From Parvibium lacunae (GTDB taxonomy: Bacteria; Pseudomonadota; Gammaproteobacteria; Burkholderiales; Burkholderiaceae_D): a DNA stretch of 64,000 nt. Position numbers and translations under genes: made by a program. The DNA is taken from NCBI RefSeq assembly GCF_003335215.1, contig NZ_QPGB01000001.1:434001-498000 (forward strand), read 5' to 3'. Each line of letters begins with the position of its first letter. The first letter of the stretch is position 1. Below the pieces are notes generated by a model. It ran no database searches and was not told where the DNA came from. It saw only the letters and a list, made by a program, of their open reading frames with translations. This document shows positions 26,706-38,137 of this stretch, piece by piece.

Positions 26706-27473
26706 ATGACTGCGTTGGCTGTTCTTGAGCAGCGTATTGGCTATTCTTTTCGCCAGCCTGCTTTGCTTCGCCAGGCAATGACCCATCGCAGTCACAGCCT
26801 GCCACACAATGAGCGACTCGAGTTTTTGGGTGACAGCGTGTTGAATTGTGCTGTAGCGCAGATTCTCTATGAAAAATTTGCGACCGAGACGGAGGGAGAT
26901 TTGTCTCGAATTCGGGCCAATCTTGTTCAGCAACAAACTCTGCATCAACTCAGCCAAACCTTACAACTGGAGATGTTTTTATGCCTTGGTGAGGGGGAGC
27001 TCCGCAGTGGTGGTTTGCAACGACCTTCCATTTTGGCTGATGCATTTGAGGCGCTACTTGGGGCAATGCTTCTGGACGGAGGCTTCGCTGCTGCAGAAAA
27101 GTTAGTGCGCGAACTCTATGCCCCGCTCTTAAGTGAAATCGCGCTAACTCAGATCACAGCGAAAGACCCGAAAACACAATTGCAAGAATTACTGCAAGGG
27201 CAAAAGAAACCGTTGCCGACTTATGCTGTGACGGAAATCAGTGGTGCTGCCCATGCCCAAGCGTTTCATGTCTTATGTGACATCCCTTCGCTGGGTATCC
27301 GTGTTCCTGGTGTAGGACAATCACGTCGTGCAGCGGAACAAGCAGCAGCACAGGCCGCACTTGCGCAATTACCGTCACCGTTAGCGCCAGCTGCTCGTGC
27401 GCTGGCGCAGCCCAAGTCTGCTCACCAAAAAAAAGCCTCTATTCCCGTGCGTAAAGCACGGCAGTCCCCTTAA
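26706..27473 (+). CDS. rnc: Ribonuclease III
   Basis: A 255-residue dsRNA endonuclease that processes rRNA precursors and structured mRNAs. The catalytic signature [13 protein letters not shown] (about residues 37-49) and the [15 protein letters not shown] motif are complete. The dsRNA-binding domain follows ([20 protein letters not shown]...[17 protein letters not shown]). A 30-residue Lys/Ala/Pro-rich tail extends beyond the 226-residue E. coli enzyme. It is followed closely by era, the classic rnc-era pair. Confidence 0.97.
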   Translation: MTALAVLEQRIGYSFRQPALLRQAMTHRSHSLPHNERLEFLGDSVLNCAVAQILYEKFATETEGDLSRIRANLVQQQTLHQLSQTLQLEMFLCLGEGELRSGGLQRPSILADAFEALLGAMLLDGGFAAAEKLVRELYAPLLSEIALTQITAKDPKTQLQELLQGQKKPLPTYAVTEISGAAHAQAFHVLCDIPSLGIRVPGVGQSRRAAEQAAAQAALAQLPSPLAPAARALAQPKSAHQKKASIPVRKARQSP

Positions 27474-27502
27474 TGTGATTGTGCTAACGAGTCGATAACG
27501 CC

Positions 27503-28438
27503 ATGTCTAATTCACTGCCTGCCGACGTTACTGTATCTAATGAGATGCCTGCACATGGCCCGCGTCGGGTCGGCTATGTGGCCATCGTTGGGCGGCCCAA
27601 TGTGGGCAAATCGACATTACTGAATGCCATGATTGGCGCAAAAGTCAGCATTACTTCTCGCAAGGCACAGACGACGCGACATCGCATTCACGGGGTATTA
27701 ACGACAGCGTCTGCGCAGTTTGTCTTTGTTGACACCCCAGGCTTTCAAACCAAATACGGTGGCACTCTCAATCGCGTCATGAATCGGGTGGTGACTCAAA
27801 CACTTAGCGATATCGATGTGGTGTTATTGGTCTGTGAAGCGGGGAGGGTGACGCCAGCCGACCGCGAGGTCCTTAAACTGCTACCGCAACAGATTCCTGT
27901 TTTACTGGTCTTAAACAAGGTCGATTTAGTCGAACCCAAAGAAAAATTGCTGCCGCTTTTGGCTGAAATGCAGCAGCTTTACCCCTTTGCAGCGATCATT
28001 CCTGTCTCTGCCCACAAAGGCTTGCAACTGGATCACCTGCAAAATGAAATTGCAATGCATTTACCCTGGGGCGAATTACTTTTCGCCGAAGATGATCTTA
28101 CGGATCGCAATGAACGATTTATTGCAGCCGAGTTTGTGCGAGAAAAACTGTTCCGCCTGCTGGGGGAAGAGCTACCTTATGGTTGCACCGTGGTGGTCGA
28201 GAAATATGAACTTGAGGGTCAATTACGCCGCATCTATTGCGCCATCCTGATTGACAAAGACGCTCACAAGCCGATTATTTTGGGACGCCAAGGAGAGCGA
28301 ATCAAACGCATCGGTATGGAGGCCCGACAAGATCTTGAGCGTTTATTTAGTGGCTCTGTTTATCTCGAAATATTTGTCAAAACCCGCAGTGGTTGGGCGG
28401 ATAGTGAAGCCAGTTTACGTCAACTGGGTTATGAATAA
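27503..28438 (+). CDS. era: GTPase Era
   Basis: A 311-residue Ras-like GTPase needed for 30S ribosome assembly; it binds the 3' end of 16S rRNA. GTPase motifs: GRPNVGKSTLLN (G1, about residues 31-42), DTPGFQTKYG (G3) and LNKVDL (G4). The C-terminal KH domain contains ILGRQGERIKRIGMEARQDLERLF. The first ~20 residues precede the family's usual start. Cotranscribed with rnc and recO. Confidence 0.97.
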   Translation: MSNSLPADVTVSNEMPAHGPRRVGYVAIVGRPNVGKSTLLNAMIGAKVSITSRKAQTTRHRIHGVLTTASAQFVFVDTPGFQTKYGGTLNRVMNRVVTQTLSDIDVVLLVCEAGRVTPADREVLKLLPQQIPVLLVLNKVDLVEPKEKLLPLLAEMQQLYPFAAIIPVSAHKGLQLDHLQNEIAMHLPWGELLFAEDDLTDRNERFIAAEFVREKLFRLLGEELPYGCTVVVEKYELEGQLRRIYCAILIDKDAHKPIILGRQGERIKRIGMEARQDLERLFSGSVYLEIFVKTRSGWADSEASLRQLGYE

Positions 28439-28476
28439 ATGATCTCTGTTGTGATGTGGCGTGAATAGGATATGCA

Positions 28477-29355
28477 GTGAAAAGCCATTCAGCTCAGCCC
28501 TTACGATTCCTGTCACTCGCAGAAAGTCTCAACCCGCCGACCCCGGAAGCAGAGAGCGGGGTTATTGAGACACCCGGCAAACTTCAAGCATCTACAAAGA
28601 CCCAAGGCACGCGCCGTCTTGCACCTCGCTCGGAAACTCGAATCGAAGACGAAACCGTGGTGGTGCTCCATAGTTATCCCTACAGCGAAACGAGTTTAAT
28701 TCTAGATGTGCTAAGCCGTCAGCATGGTCGTGTGGCCCTTATTGCTAAAGGGGCCAAGCGTCCACGTTCAGCCCTGCGTGGTGTCCTCTCTAGCTTTCAG
28801 CCGCTTAGTTTGTCGTGGTCGGGTCGGGGCGAGGTGCGGACACTCACAAAAGCCGAATGGCTAGGGGGCTTTACCCCGTTGTGGGGGGATGCCTTATTAA
28901 TGGGGTTTTATTTAAATGAATTGCTGCTCAAACTATTACCCCGCGACGATGCCCATCCTGAGCTGTTTGATGCCTATCTAGCGACCCTTGGACAATTAAA
29001 TAATAGCCAAGCGGCCACCCTGGCATTGCGTCGATTTGAGCGCGCCTTGTTGGCCGAGCTGGGGTATGCCATTCATTACACGGAAGACATATACGGTAAC
29101 GCTGTTCAGCCTCATGCTGCTTATCGAATCGACCCAGAAGCGGGCGCGATACCGCTGCAGTCGGCTGAATCACAAGGCGATGCGTTGGTCGTGCCAGGGC
29201 AAGTGCTTTTAGATTTGGAGCATAATCATGCTGATACCCAAGACAAACTACGCACCCAACAAGCCAAGCTGGTGATGCGTGCCTTGATTAACCATTTACT
29301 GGCCGGGCAGCCTTTAAATACCCGTCAAATTTTGATTGATTTACAGAAATTGTGA
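28477..29355 (+). CDS. recO: DNA repair protein RecO with N-terminal extension
   Basis: A 292-residue recombination mediator that loads RecA in the RecFOR pathway. The OB-fold starts only at about residue 58 (ETVVVLHSYPYSETSLILDVLSR), followed by GVLSSFQPLSLSWSGRGEVRTLTKAEW and a C-terminal helical domain with a YAIHYT-type core. The first ~55 residues are extra relative to usual RecO (about 240 residues) and look unstructured. The start is GTG at 28477. An ATG-CAG-TGA triplet (28472-28480) overlaps it in another frame. A later start cannot be excluded. Confidence 0.9.
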   Translation: MKSHSAQPLRFLSLAESLNPPTPEAESGVIETPGKLQASTKTQGTRRLAPRSETRIEDETVVVLHSYPYSETSLILDVLSRQHGRVALIAKGAKRPRSALRGVLSSFQPLSLSWSGRGEVRTLTKAEWLGGFTPLWGDALLMGFYLNELLLKLLPRDDAHPELFDAYLATLGQLNNSQAATLALRRFERALLAELGYAIHYTEDIYGNAVQPHAAYRIDPEAGAIPLQSAESQGDALVVPGQVLLDLEHNHADTQDKLRTQQAKLVMRALINHLLAGQPLNTRQILIDLQKL

Positions 29356-29366
29356 TGAGGCTCTGA

Positions 29367-29512
29367 TGTGCACCTTTAGAAAATTAGAATTTCTGGTGAA
29401 GTGCTAGGAGCCGCGCAGCGAAAGCTGAGATAGTACAGAGAAGTACAGCGAAGGTTGAGCGAGCAAGCGACAACGCAATTCGCCACGAAAAATAAATTTA
29501 TAGAGGTGCATA
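29367..29512 (+). repeat. Palindromic dispersed element, copy 2 (146 bp)
   Basis: Terminal inverted repeats of about 34 bases (left 29367-29400, right 29479-29512) match at 26 of about 35 aligned positions by hand. The core 29401-29435 matches the 20835-20869 core at 33 of 35 positions. The right end shares a 25-base block with copy 1 at 22 of 25 positions (CGAAAAAT-AATTTATAGA...). The right end (TAGAGGTGCA) runs directly into the pdxJ start codon. Confidence 0.82.
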
Positions 29513-29514
29513 TG
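29502..29514 (+). promoter_or_regulatory. pdxJ ribosome-binding site inside the repeat end
   Basis: AGAGGT at 29502-29507 is the only Shine-Dalgarno-like sequence before the ATG at 29512 (or 29515). It is part of the right terminal repeat, so the mobile or repetitive element appears to supply the translation signal of pdxJ. Confidence 0.5.
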
Positions 29515-30276
29515 ATGTTTACTCAAACGACCCCCACCATTGACCTCGGCGTCAATGTCGATCACGTCGCCACGCTGCGCCAAGTACGTGGGACAACCTA
29601 TCCTGATCCAGTCCAAGCAGCATTGCTGGCGGAGCAATATGGTGCGGATGCGATCACGATGCATTTGCGTGAAGACCGCCGTCATATTCAAGATCACGAT
29701 TTGGAGCGTTTGCGGCCACAAATGCAAACACGCTTGAATTTTGAATGTGCCGTGACCGAAGAAATGATTGCCATCGCAATTCGTTTGCAGGCGCATGATG
29801 TGTGTCTTGTACCGGAAAATCGGCAGGAGCTCACGACGGAAGGCGGTTTGGATGTGCGCGGCCAATTCGACCGCGTACAACATGCCTGCCAGCGCTTACA
29901 AGCCGCTGGGTGTCGTGTGAGCTTGTTCGTGGATGCCGATGCCGAACAGATTCGTGCCGCGAAAGAAGCGGGTGCCCCCGTGATTGAGCTGCATACGGGC
30001 GCGTATGCCGATGCGCAAGGGCCCGCACAAGAAGCGGAGCTGGCGCGGATTCAAGCGGGGGTAAAAGTGGGTTTGCAGCAGGGCTTAAAAGTGAATGCGG
30101 GCCACGGTCTCCATTACACCAACGTACAAGCAATTGCGGCGATTCCCGGCATCAGCGAGCTGAATATTGGACATGCGGTTGTGGCGCATGCGGTCTTGGT
30201 CGGTTGGCAGCAAGCCGTGAGTGAGATGAAGGCGATCATGACCAAAGCGCGCCTGGACGCTTTGGCAAACAAGTAA
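29512..30276 (+). CDS. pdxJ: Pyridoxine 5'-phosphate synthase PdxJ
   Basis: A 254-residue TIM-barrel enzyme that joins 1-deoxyxylulose 5-phosphate and aminoacetone 3-phosphate into pyridoxine phosphate. Motifs: [51 protein letters not shown] and [11 protein letters not shown]. The ATG at 29512 (or 29515) is used; the longer upstream reading (from 29455) is encoded by the repeat and is rejected. It lies between recO and acpS, as usual in this group. Confidence 0.96.
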   Translation: MMFTQTTPTIDLGVNVDHVATLRQVRGTTYPDPVQAALLAEQYGADAITMHLREDRRHIQDHDLERLRPQMQTRLNFECAVTEEMIAIAIRLQAHDVCLVPENRQELTTEGGLDVRGQFDRVQHACQRLQAAGCRVSLFVDADAEQIRAAKEAGAPVIELHTGAYADAQGPAQEAELARIQAGVKVGLQQGLKVNAGHGLHYTNVQAIAAIPGISELNIGHAVVAHAVLVGWQQAVSEMKAIMTKARLDALANK

Positions 30277-30294
30277 ACGCAGAGGGGCTCAGCG

Positions 30295-30675
30295 GTGATT
30301 ATTGGCATCGGTACCGATATTGTTGAGACTGCGAGAATTGCGCGTTTGCTCGAAAAGGACGATGCGTTTGCAGTGCGTATTTTGGGGCCAGAAGAGTTGC
30401 AGGAATTTCAGCGTCGTGCGGTGGCGAATGCTCAGCGTGGCATTAGTTATGTGGCAACCCGGTTTGCCGCCAAAGAGGCATTTGGTAAAGCCTTGGGTAC
30501 GGGCATTAGCGCACCCATGACATTTCAGAACATGCAAACCTTAAACCACAGCAGTGGTCAGCCTTACGTTAAAGTTACCGACGCCTTGGCAGATAGCCTG
30601 TCTGACTGCCGCTATCATGTCTCATTAAGCGATGAAACGCATTATGTTGTCGCGACCGTCATTCTGGAAAAATAA
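30295..30675 (+). CDS. acpS: Holo-[acyl-carrier-protein] synthase AcpS
   Basis: A 126-residue phosphopantetheinyl transferase that activates the acyl carrier protein. The Mg-binding [13 protein letters not shown] (Asp near residue 8) and the [20 protein letters not shown] motif (Glu near residue 62) are intact. The start is GTG with GAGGGG 6 bases upstream. It lies 18 bases after pdxJ and just before nagZ. Confidence 0.96.
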   Translation: MIIGIGTDIVETARIARLLEKDDAFAVRILGPEELQEFQRRAVANAQRGISYVATRFAAKEAFGKALGTGISAPMTFQNMQTLNHSSGQPYVKVTDALADSLSDCRYHVSLSDETHYVVATVILEK

Positions 30676-30692
30676 ATAACGAGACTCTAAAA

Positions 30693-31751
30693 ATGAAAAC
30701 ACACACTACGCCTAAAAAAATTCGTGCAACAAAATCGCTACCGGGTGCGGTCATGGTCGATGTGGCGGGCACGAGTTTGACTGCGCATGAAGTTAAACGC
30801 TTGCAGCACCCCAGCGTCGGTGGCGTGATTTTATTTTCACGCAACTATCAATCGCCGAAACAACTTCAAGCGCTCACCGCAGAAATTCACGCCTTGCGTA
30901 CCCCACCGCTATTGATTGCGGTGGACCATGAGGGCGGGCGCGTGCAGCGTTTCAAAAAAGGCTTCACGCATCTGCCCCCGATGCGTGTACTGGGTGAGTT
31001 GTACGATCAAGATCCTTTAGCAGCCAGCAAAGCTGCGACGGCTTGTGGTTTAGTGTTAGCCACTGAGTTACGGGCCTGTGGGGTGGACTTTAGCTTCACC
31101 CCCGTGCTTGATTTAGATTTTGGTCGTAGTGGGGTGATTGGTAACCGTGCCTTTCATCGCAAACCTAAAGTGGTGGCGCAACTCGCCCAAGCGCTGAATC
31201 ACGGACTGCTATTGGCGGGGATGAAAAATTGCGGCAAGCATTTCCCTGGTCACGGCCACGTCAAAGCCGATTCGCATGTCGCGATTCCCGTTGACAACCG
31301 TCCACTCGAAAAAATTTTGGTGGACGATATGCTGCCCTACGATTATTTGGCATCCCCCGCATTGGCATCAATCATGCCCGCCCATGTCATTTACCCTGAA
31401 GTGGATAAACATCCGGCTGGTTTTTCTAAAGTCTGGCTGCAAAAAATTCTGCGTAAGCAACTGAATTTCAATGGCGTGATCTTTAGTGATGATCTCAGCA
31501 TGGAAGGCGCGTCGGTCGCGGGCGATGTGGTGGCGCGTGCGAATGCGGCACTGCAAGCCGGTTGCGATATGGTGCTGGTTTGCAACGCGCCAGATCAGGC
31601 TGATTCCTTACTAGAACATTTAATTTGGGACACCCCTGCAACGTCAGTGAGCCGGATCCTGGGTTTGCAACCGAGTGAACTGAATGTGAGTGCGGCGGAT
31701 TACAAGGCGGCACTATCAATCGTCAAAAAGCTGTCTACAACGCTTGCCTAA
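30693..31751 (+). CDS. nagZ: Beta-N-acetylhexosaminidase NagZ
   Basis: A 352-residue cytoplasmic family 3 glycoside hydrolase that removes GlcNAc from anhydromuropeptides in peptidoglycan recycling. It has [24 protein letters not shown] near residue 70, [18 protein letters not shown] with the conserved His pair, and the catalytic Asp in [10 protein letters not shown]. About 15 extra basic residues precede the usual start. Its stop overlaps the stop of the convergent DUF3293 gene by 4 bases, with no terminator between them. Confidence 0.95.
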   Translation: MKTHTTPKKIRATKSLPGAVMVDVAGTSLTAHEVKRLQHPSVGGVILFSRNYQSPKQLQALTAEIHALRTPPLLIAVDHEGGRVQRFKKGFTHLPPMRVLGELYDQDPLAASKAATACGLVLATELRACGVDFSFTPVLDLDFGRSGVIGNRAFHRKPKVVAQLAQALNHGLLLAGMKNCGKHFPGHGHVKADSHVAIPVDNRPLEKILVDDMLPYDYLASPALASIMPAHVIYPEVDKHPAGFSKVWLQKILRKQLNFNGVIFSDDLSMEGASVAGDVVARANAALQAGCDMVLVCNAPDQADSLLEHLIWDTPATSVSRILGLQPSELNVSAADYKAALSIVKKLSTTLA

Positions 31752-32209
31752 TTCTTTGATGATTCGATACACCAGTGCAATGTAATGGTTTCACGGTTCA
31801 GCCAAACAATCGCCGCTTGGCCTAATCTTTTTGCGAGTGCTGTGGCCTCTTCGAGGCTAATGCCGAGAATCATCCAGCCAATTTCGTCAGGCCAATCTCC
31901 TCGCTGCGCCACATGCTGACTCGCATACGCCCAGGCTTGCTGCTGCTCAAGGTAATGGGTTAGTTGCTGCTGCGCTTGCTTGTTTTCCTCTGGACTGCAG
32001 CGCTTACTCATGGGGTTATCTGCAGTAATGATAGCCGCCTGTTGAATAGTGTGTTCTCTGGCAAAGCGCTGCCAAGCCACATCAGCCTGACCAATTTGGA
32101 AACAGAGCACTGAGCCAGTGAAGCGAGGCGTTGAGTTTAAGAGTGGTCGATCCAGCCAAACCCAGTAGTCGGTAAGTTGATAGGCATTATGTTGTTCAGA
32201 ATTCAACAT
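31748..32209 (-). CDS. DUF3293 family protein
   Basis: A 153-residue protein from the ATG at 32209, inside the last codons of the upstream porin gene (14-base overlap). The longer reading to 32332 is a frame shadow of the porin. The DUF3293 pattern is visible: [25 protein letters not shown] in the middle and the C-terminal [29 protein letters not shown]. Function is unknown. It has no signal peptide or membrane segment. Translation is probably coupled to the porin gene. Confidence 0.75.
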   Translation of the reverse strand: MLNSEQHNAYQLTDYWVWLDRPLLNSTPRFTGSVLCFQIGQADVAWQRFAREHTIQQAAIITADNPMSKRCSPEENKQAQQQLTHYLEQQQAWAYASQHVAQRGDWPDEIGWMILGISLEEATALAKRLGQAAIVWLNRETITLHWCIESSKN

Positions 32210-33542
32210 GAGTGCGAAATGACCAGACGTTGACAGGGCCACGGTCAGCGTTATAGCCAGGATTCTGAATATGCTGCCAGTTAAGTGTGAGGGAAAAAGT
32301 GGGATGCGCTTGCCAGCGGTAATATGCTTCACTTATTTGTTCGGGCCGATAATTGAGTTTGCCATCACCCAGGAAAAATCCTTGTCCCCCAGCTGCTAAA
32401 TACTGTCGGTGACTGCTACTGAGTCCATTTTGATAGACTGCCAGGCCAAATGCATCGGCATGGCGTCGCCAGAAGCGACCTTGCCAGACCGATCCGAGTG
32501 CGAGAGAGCGGTCGATTTCAGTAAATGCGTAGGTTTCTGTTTTGCCATCGCTCTGGGCTAAGCGGAAATAGACCCCCCAGTCGGGAATGATTTGCTGTTG
32601 CACCCCGACACCAAGTCCCCGTTTGCTTTGGCGTTGGCGTACTTGACTGATATCTGGATTGATTGGTTGCGCGGTGAGCGCATTATCAAACGCACCGGCG
32701 AATACCCGGTTGTGAAAACCGAGAATGCGCCATGTTCCAGGTTGTCCGGCTAAATGATAAGGTTTCTCAAATTCGATAACGTCACCGTATTGACGATGTA
32801 GTTGCAAGTTGAGTGGCAGTCCGTTCGACTCTTTCGGCATCGCAAAGCGGCCGATTCGCAGAGACCAGTCAGGACGGATATATTCAAGGGCCGCGCCCCA
32901 GGTGTAGCCGCGAGCATCGGCTGCATAATCAAATGCACCGTACGTGAGACTGCTCCAGTTGCTGTATTGTGTGCGGGGATCTCGGCTGTAATCCATGGCG
33001 TCAAAGATGTCTAGCACACTCAGGTTTCCCATTGTGAAGACAATTCTTTCTGTCGCATATTGCGTTTTTACCTGATTCGCCTCGCTCGCGACTTGCTCAT
33101 ACTCTTGATTTAAATGCCAAGTTTTACGGGTAAACAAGCGCGCTCGATACCAAGTCAATGAGTTTCCTGCAGTGCGCTGTGATTCACCATTGGTAAATCC
33201 CCCTAATCCCTGCAAGTTGCTCATGGTGCGGCCTTCGGACGCTTCTGGATTCCAATAGATTTCCCAGTCGTTGGGGAGCCGCAGCCCTGCAAACAATGTC
33301 AGGGTAGTGCTGTAGGCCCACTCTTTGCCGCTGTCTAAACTTTTTGGGCCGCTGTAGGCGGCATTAAAACCCGCTTTCCGTTGGCGTACCCAGGTTGCTT
33401 GACCATGCAGTGATAGATAATCGGGCAGATCTACATTGAGGGGTTTGTCATCCGCCATGGCTGAGCTAGCTGGGCACAGACCAAGCACAAGTAGACTCAC
33501 CATCAACGCGAGCGTGGGAAAAAGGCGGGACAAAAAAAGCAT
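32196..33542 (-). CDS. OprB-type carbohydrate-selective porin
   Basis: A 448-residue outer-membrane protein with a signal peptide (hydrophobic residues 10-24, cleavage after SSAMA near residue 30). It shows alternating beta-strand sequence and ends in the OprB signature [32 protein letters not shown], with the terminal Phe that is typical for beta-barrel insertion. Characterised OprB proteins pass sugars such as glucose. No sugar transporter is adjacent, so the substrate is unknown. Confidence 0.85.
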   Translation of the reverse strand: MLFLSRLFPTLALMVSLLVLGLCPASSAMADDKPLNVDLPDYLSLHGQATWVRQRKAGFNAAYSGPKSLDSGKEWAYSTTLTLFAGLRLPNDWEIYWNPEASEGRTMSNLQGLGGFTNGESQRTAGNSLTWYRARLFTRKTWHLNQEYEQVASEANQVKTQYATERIVFTMGNLSVLDIFDAMDYSRDPRTQYSNWSSLTYGAFDYAADARGYTWGAALEYIRPDWSLRIGRFAMPKESNGLPLNLQLHRQYGDVIEFEKPYHLAGQPGTWRILGFHNRVFAGAFDNALTAQPINPDISQVRQRQSKRGLGVGVQQQIIPDWGVYFRLAQSDGKTETYAFTEIDRSLALGSVWQGRFWRRHADAFGLAVYQNGLSSSHRQYLAAGGQGFFLGDGKLNYRPEQISEAYYRWQAHPTFSLTLNWQHIQNPGYNADRGPVNVWSFRTHVEF

Positions 33543-33593
33543 GGCCGCTACTTTACTGCAAAACCATGACAGTTCAGTGAAATCTGTGTGGCA

Positions 33594-35549
33594 TTAGCCT
33601 AGGTTAATTGCCTCAAGTTGTTCCGCCACTTCGAGCCACTGCACTTCTAGCGCGTCAAGTTCAGCACGCAGTAGGCCATGCTGCTTGGCCCACTCCGCCA
33701 TTTTTTTGCCATCGGCCAGATGTTCGGGGGCAGCCATGTTGGCTTCTAATTCATGTAGTAGGGTTTGTTGTTGAGCAATCTTTTTGTCCAGTTGCGCCAT
33801 TGCCTTTTCGAGTGGTTTACGTTGCACGGCGAGTGCTTGGCGCTGCGCCGCAGTGGCCTGACGTTCGGCCCTGCGATTGCTTCTTTCCCCAGTGTCTTCG
33901 ATAGTCACCACTGCGTCAGTCGCAGTGGCATCGCCTGGGGTTGCTTGCAATTTGGCTTCTGCTTGCTTGAGTTGTTCTTGTCGCCAACGGCGGTAGTCGT
34001 CCAGATCCCCTTCAAAGGCTTGTAGTTTGCCATCTTGAATCACCCAGTATTCATCTACTGTGCTTTCGAGTAGCGCGCGATCATGGGATACCAGCACCAC
34101 GGTGCCTGCAAACTCGGCCAGTGCGGTCGCGAGAGCTTGACGCATGTCGAGGTCCAAGTGGTTGGTGGGTTCGTCCAGTACCAGCAAGTTCGGTTTTTGC
34201 CAGGCAATCAGGGCGAGGGCCAAACGTGCCCGTTCACCACCCGACATGGTTTCAATCGCCTGAAAGACGCTGTCATTACTGAAGCGAAAACGGCCTAAGA
34301 AGCTCCGTAAATCTTGCTCGCGCGCGGTCGGGGCGAGTCGTACCAGATGTTGCAGTGGCGTTTCATTGGCGCGGAGGGTATCGACTTGATGCTGTGCAAA
34401 ATAGCCAATCTGCAAGCCTTTGCCGCGTCGCATCTGGCCGCTGAGGGGGGCAATATCGCCAGTCAGCGTTTGAATAAACGTCGATTTACCTGCCCCGTTA
34501 ATCCCTAGCAAGCCAATCCGTTGTTCGGGAACGAGGCTGATGGAAAGCGGCTGCAAGATAGTGTGTACATGATCATCGACTGTATAACCGCAAGCCACGT
34601 CTTCCATCACCAGCATCGGACTGGGACTATTGGCCACATCAGCAAAACTAAAACTCGCGGCACTGTCTTCCTGAATGGGTGCGACGCGCTCTAATTTTTC
34701 TAGTGCTTTGACCCGGCTCTGGGCCTGCTTGGCTTTGGAGGCTTTAGCCTTGAATCGATCAATGAACCGATTGAGTTTGGCAATGTGTTCTTGCTGGCGT
34801 GAGTAGGCGGCTTGTTGTTGGGTTTGGCGTTCGGCACGTGCAGCCACAAAGTCCGTATAGTTGCCACGATATTCGGTGATGCGTTGTTGATCCAAATGCC
34901 AGACGCGCTCAATCACGGTATCCAAAAATTCGCGGTCATGCGAAATGACGAGGACCGTGCCAGGGTAGCGCTTGAGCCAGTCGCCTAGCCACAAAATGGC
35001 CTCAATATCTAAATGGTTGGTCGGTTCATCGAGCAAGAGCAAATCACTGGGGCAGAGTAGCGCCCGCGCTAAGTTCAGGCGCATGCGCCAACCGCCAGAA
35101 AAGCTCGCCACGGGGGCGCTAAGTTGCTCGACGCGAAAACCCAAGCCCAAGAGCAGGGTAGCGGCACGCGCATGGGCATCATAGGCTCCGGCATCGGCGA
35201 GTTGGCTGTGTAGTTCACCCATGGCGTGGCCATCATCCGCGGCTTCGGCATCGCTCAGCGCGGCTTGCAAGCGGCGCAACTCAACATCGCCATCCAAGAC
35301 ATAGTCAAGCGCCGGCTGCTCTACGCCGGGCGTTTCTTGCAGTACATGGCTAACGCGCCAGTGCGGGGGCAAGGTTGCATCGCCACCATCGGCGTGTATT
35401 TCATCGCGCAATAAAGCAAAGAGTGTGGACTTCCCCGCCCCATTCGCGCCCACTATCCCGACGCGTTCGCCAGGATTCAGGGTGGCATTGGTTTCTTGCA
35501 GCAATACTTTGGTGCCACGCCGTAGCGTGAGTTGAGTGAGACGGAGCAT
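33594..35549 (-). CDS. yheS: ABC-F ATPase YheS-like
   Basis: A 651-residue soluble protein with two ABC ATPase domains and no membrane segment, hence ABC-F. The first domain has Walker A GANGAGKST (around residue 36) and signature SGGWRMRLNLARALL. The second has GINGAGKST (around residue 348) and MSGGERARLALALIA. The linker (about 245-290) is Lys/Gln-rich and the C-terminal ~110 residues form a coiled coil of the YheS type. ABC-F proteins act on the ribosome; YheS is implicated in relieving stalled translation. Confidence 0.92.
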   Translation of the reverse strand: MLRLTQLTLRRGTKVLLQETNATLNPGERVGIVGANGAGKSTLFALLRDEIHADGGDATLPPHWRVSHVLQETPGVEQPALDYVLDGDVELRRLQAALSDAEAADDGHAMGELHSQLADAGAYDAHARAATLLLGLGFRVEQLSAPVASFSGGWRMRLNLARALLCPSDLLLLDEPTNHLDIEAILWLGDWLKRYPGTVLVISHDREFLDTVIERVWHLDQQRITEYRGNYTDFVAARAERQTQQQAAYSRQQEHIAKLNRFIDRFKAKASKAKQAQSRVKALEKLERVAPIQEDSAASFSFADVANSPSPMLVMEDVACGYTVDDHVHTILQPLSISLVPEQRIGLLGINGAGKSTFIQTLTGDIAPLSGQMRRGKGLQIGYFAQHQVDTLRANETPLQHLVRLAPTAREQDLRSFLGRFRFSNDSVFQAIETMSGGERARLALALIAWQKPNLLVLDEPTNHLDLDMRQALATALAEFAGTVVLVSHDRALLESTVDEYWVIQDGKLQAFEGDLDDYRRWRQEQLKQAEAKLQATPGDATATDAVVTIEDTGERSNRRAERQATAAQRQALAVQRKPLEKAMAQLDKKIAQQQTLLHELEANMAAPEHLADGKKMAEWAKQHGLLRAELDALEVQWLEVAEQLEAINLG

Positions 35550-35603
35550 GTTCGCGCTGATTCTTTATTTTTATGCGTTAAGGTTGTGGTTTGCGACAGG
35601 GGT

Positions 35604-37690
<2,087 letters not shown>

Positions 37691-37772
37691 TCATGGCACA
37701 GGGTGTCCGTGCCGTTTGGCCAAGCGGCTATCCACCATACTGGGCGGACGCCGGGGAGCGAATCAGAGACGG

Positions 37773-38126
37773 TTATTTTAAGATCGCAGCATACTCACTG
37801 TCATCAAACCCAACCAGGATTTTTTGACCCGTGACTAAAACAGGACGTTTAATGACGCTGGTGGCTTGTAGCATCAAGGCTCTAGCCCCAGCCAGTGTGT
37901 CGGCTTGGGCTTGCGTGGCGACATCTAGATTACGCCAAGTGGTGCCTTTTTTATTGAGTAAGCGGGTCCAGTCTACCTGTTTTAACCAAGCGTCTAAAGT
38001 TGCGCTATCAAGACCTTGTTTTTTGAAGTCATGAAACGTGTAGTCGAGTTGCCGCGCGTCGAGCCAGCTGCGGGCTTTTTTAACCGAGCCGCAGTTGGGA
38101 ATACCAAATAGTTGAATCGATGTCAT
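37773..38126 (-). CDS. ArsC/Spx-fold protein (YffB-like)
   Basis: A 117-residue thioredoxin-fold protein of the ArsC/Spx family. The N-terminal FGIPNCGSVKKARSWLD carries the single Cys (C-x-x-S arrangement near residue 12). The cis-Pro segment IKRPVLV (around residue 93) and GFDDSEYAAIL are typical of YffB. Relatives are glutathione-dependent thiol reductases of unclear substrate. The gene is often found next to dapE, so a link with lysine synthesis is by context only. Confidence 0.85.
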   Translation of the reverse strand: MTSIQLFGIPNCGSVKKARSWLDARQLDYTFHDFKKQGLDSATLDAWLKQVDWTRLLNKKGTTWRNLDVATQAQADTLAGARALMLQATSVIKRPVLVTGQKILVGFDDSEYAAILK

Positions 38127-38137
38127 GGGGGATCTGC

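Noticed and set aside
29455-29511. Longer pdxJ start giving an extra 19 residues
   Set aside because: The extra residues are encoded by the repetitive element, are not conserved, and the ATG at 29512 or 29515 matches PdxJ length.
32210-32332. N-terminal extension of the DUF3293 ORF
   Set aside because: This part is the porin C-terminus read in another frame; the ATG at 32209 gives the normal family length.
32196-33542. Outer-membrane phospholipase A as identity of the barrel protein
   Set aside because: The C-terminal N-A-D-R-G-P-V and QHIQNPGY motifs are OprB-like and no phospholipase Asn-His-Ser signature was seen.
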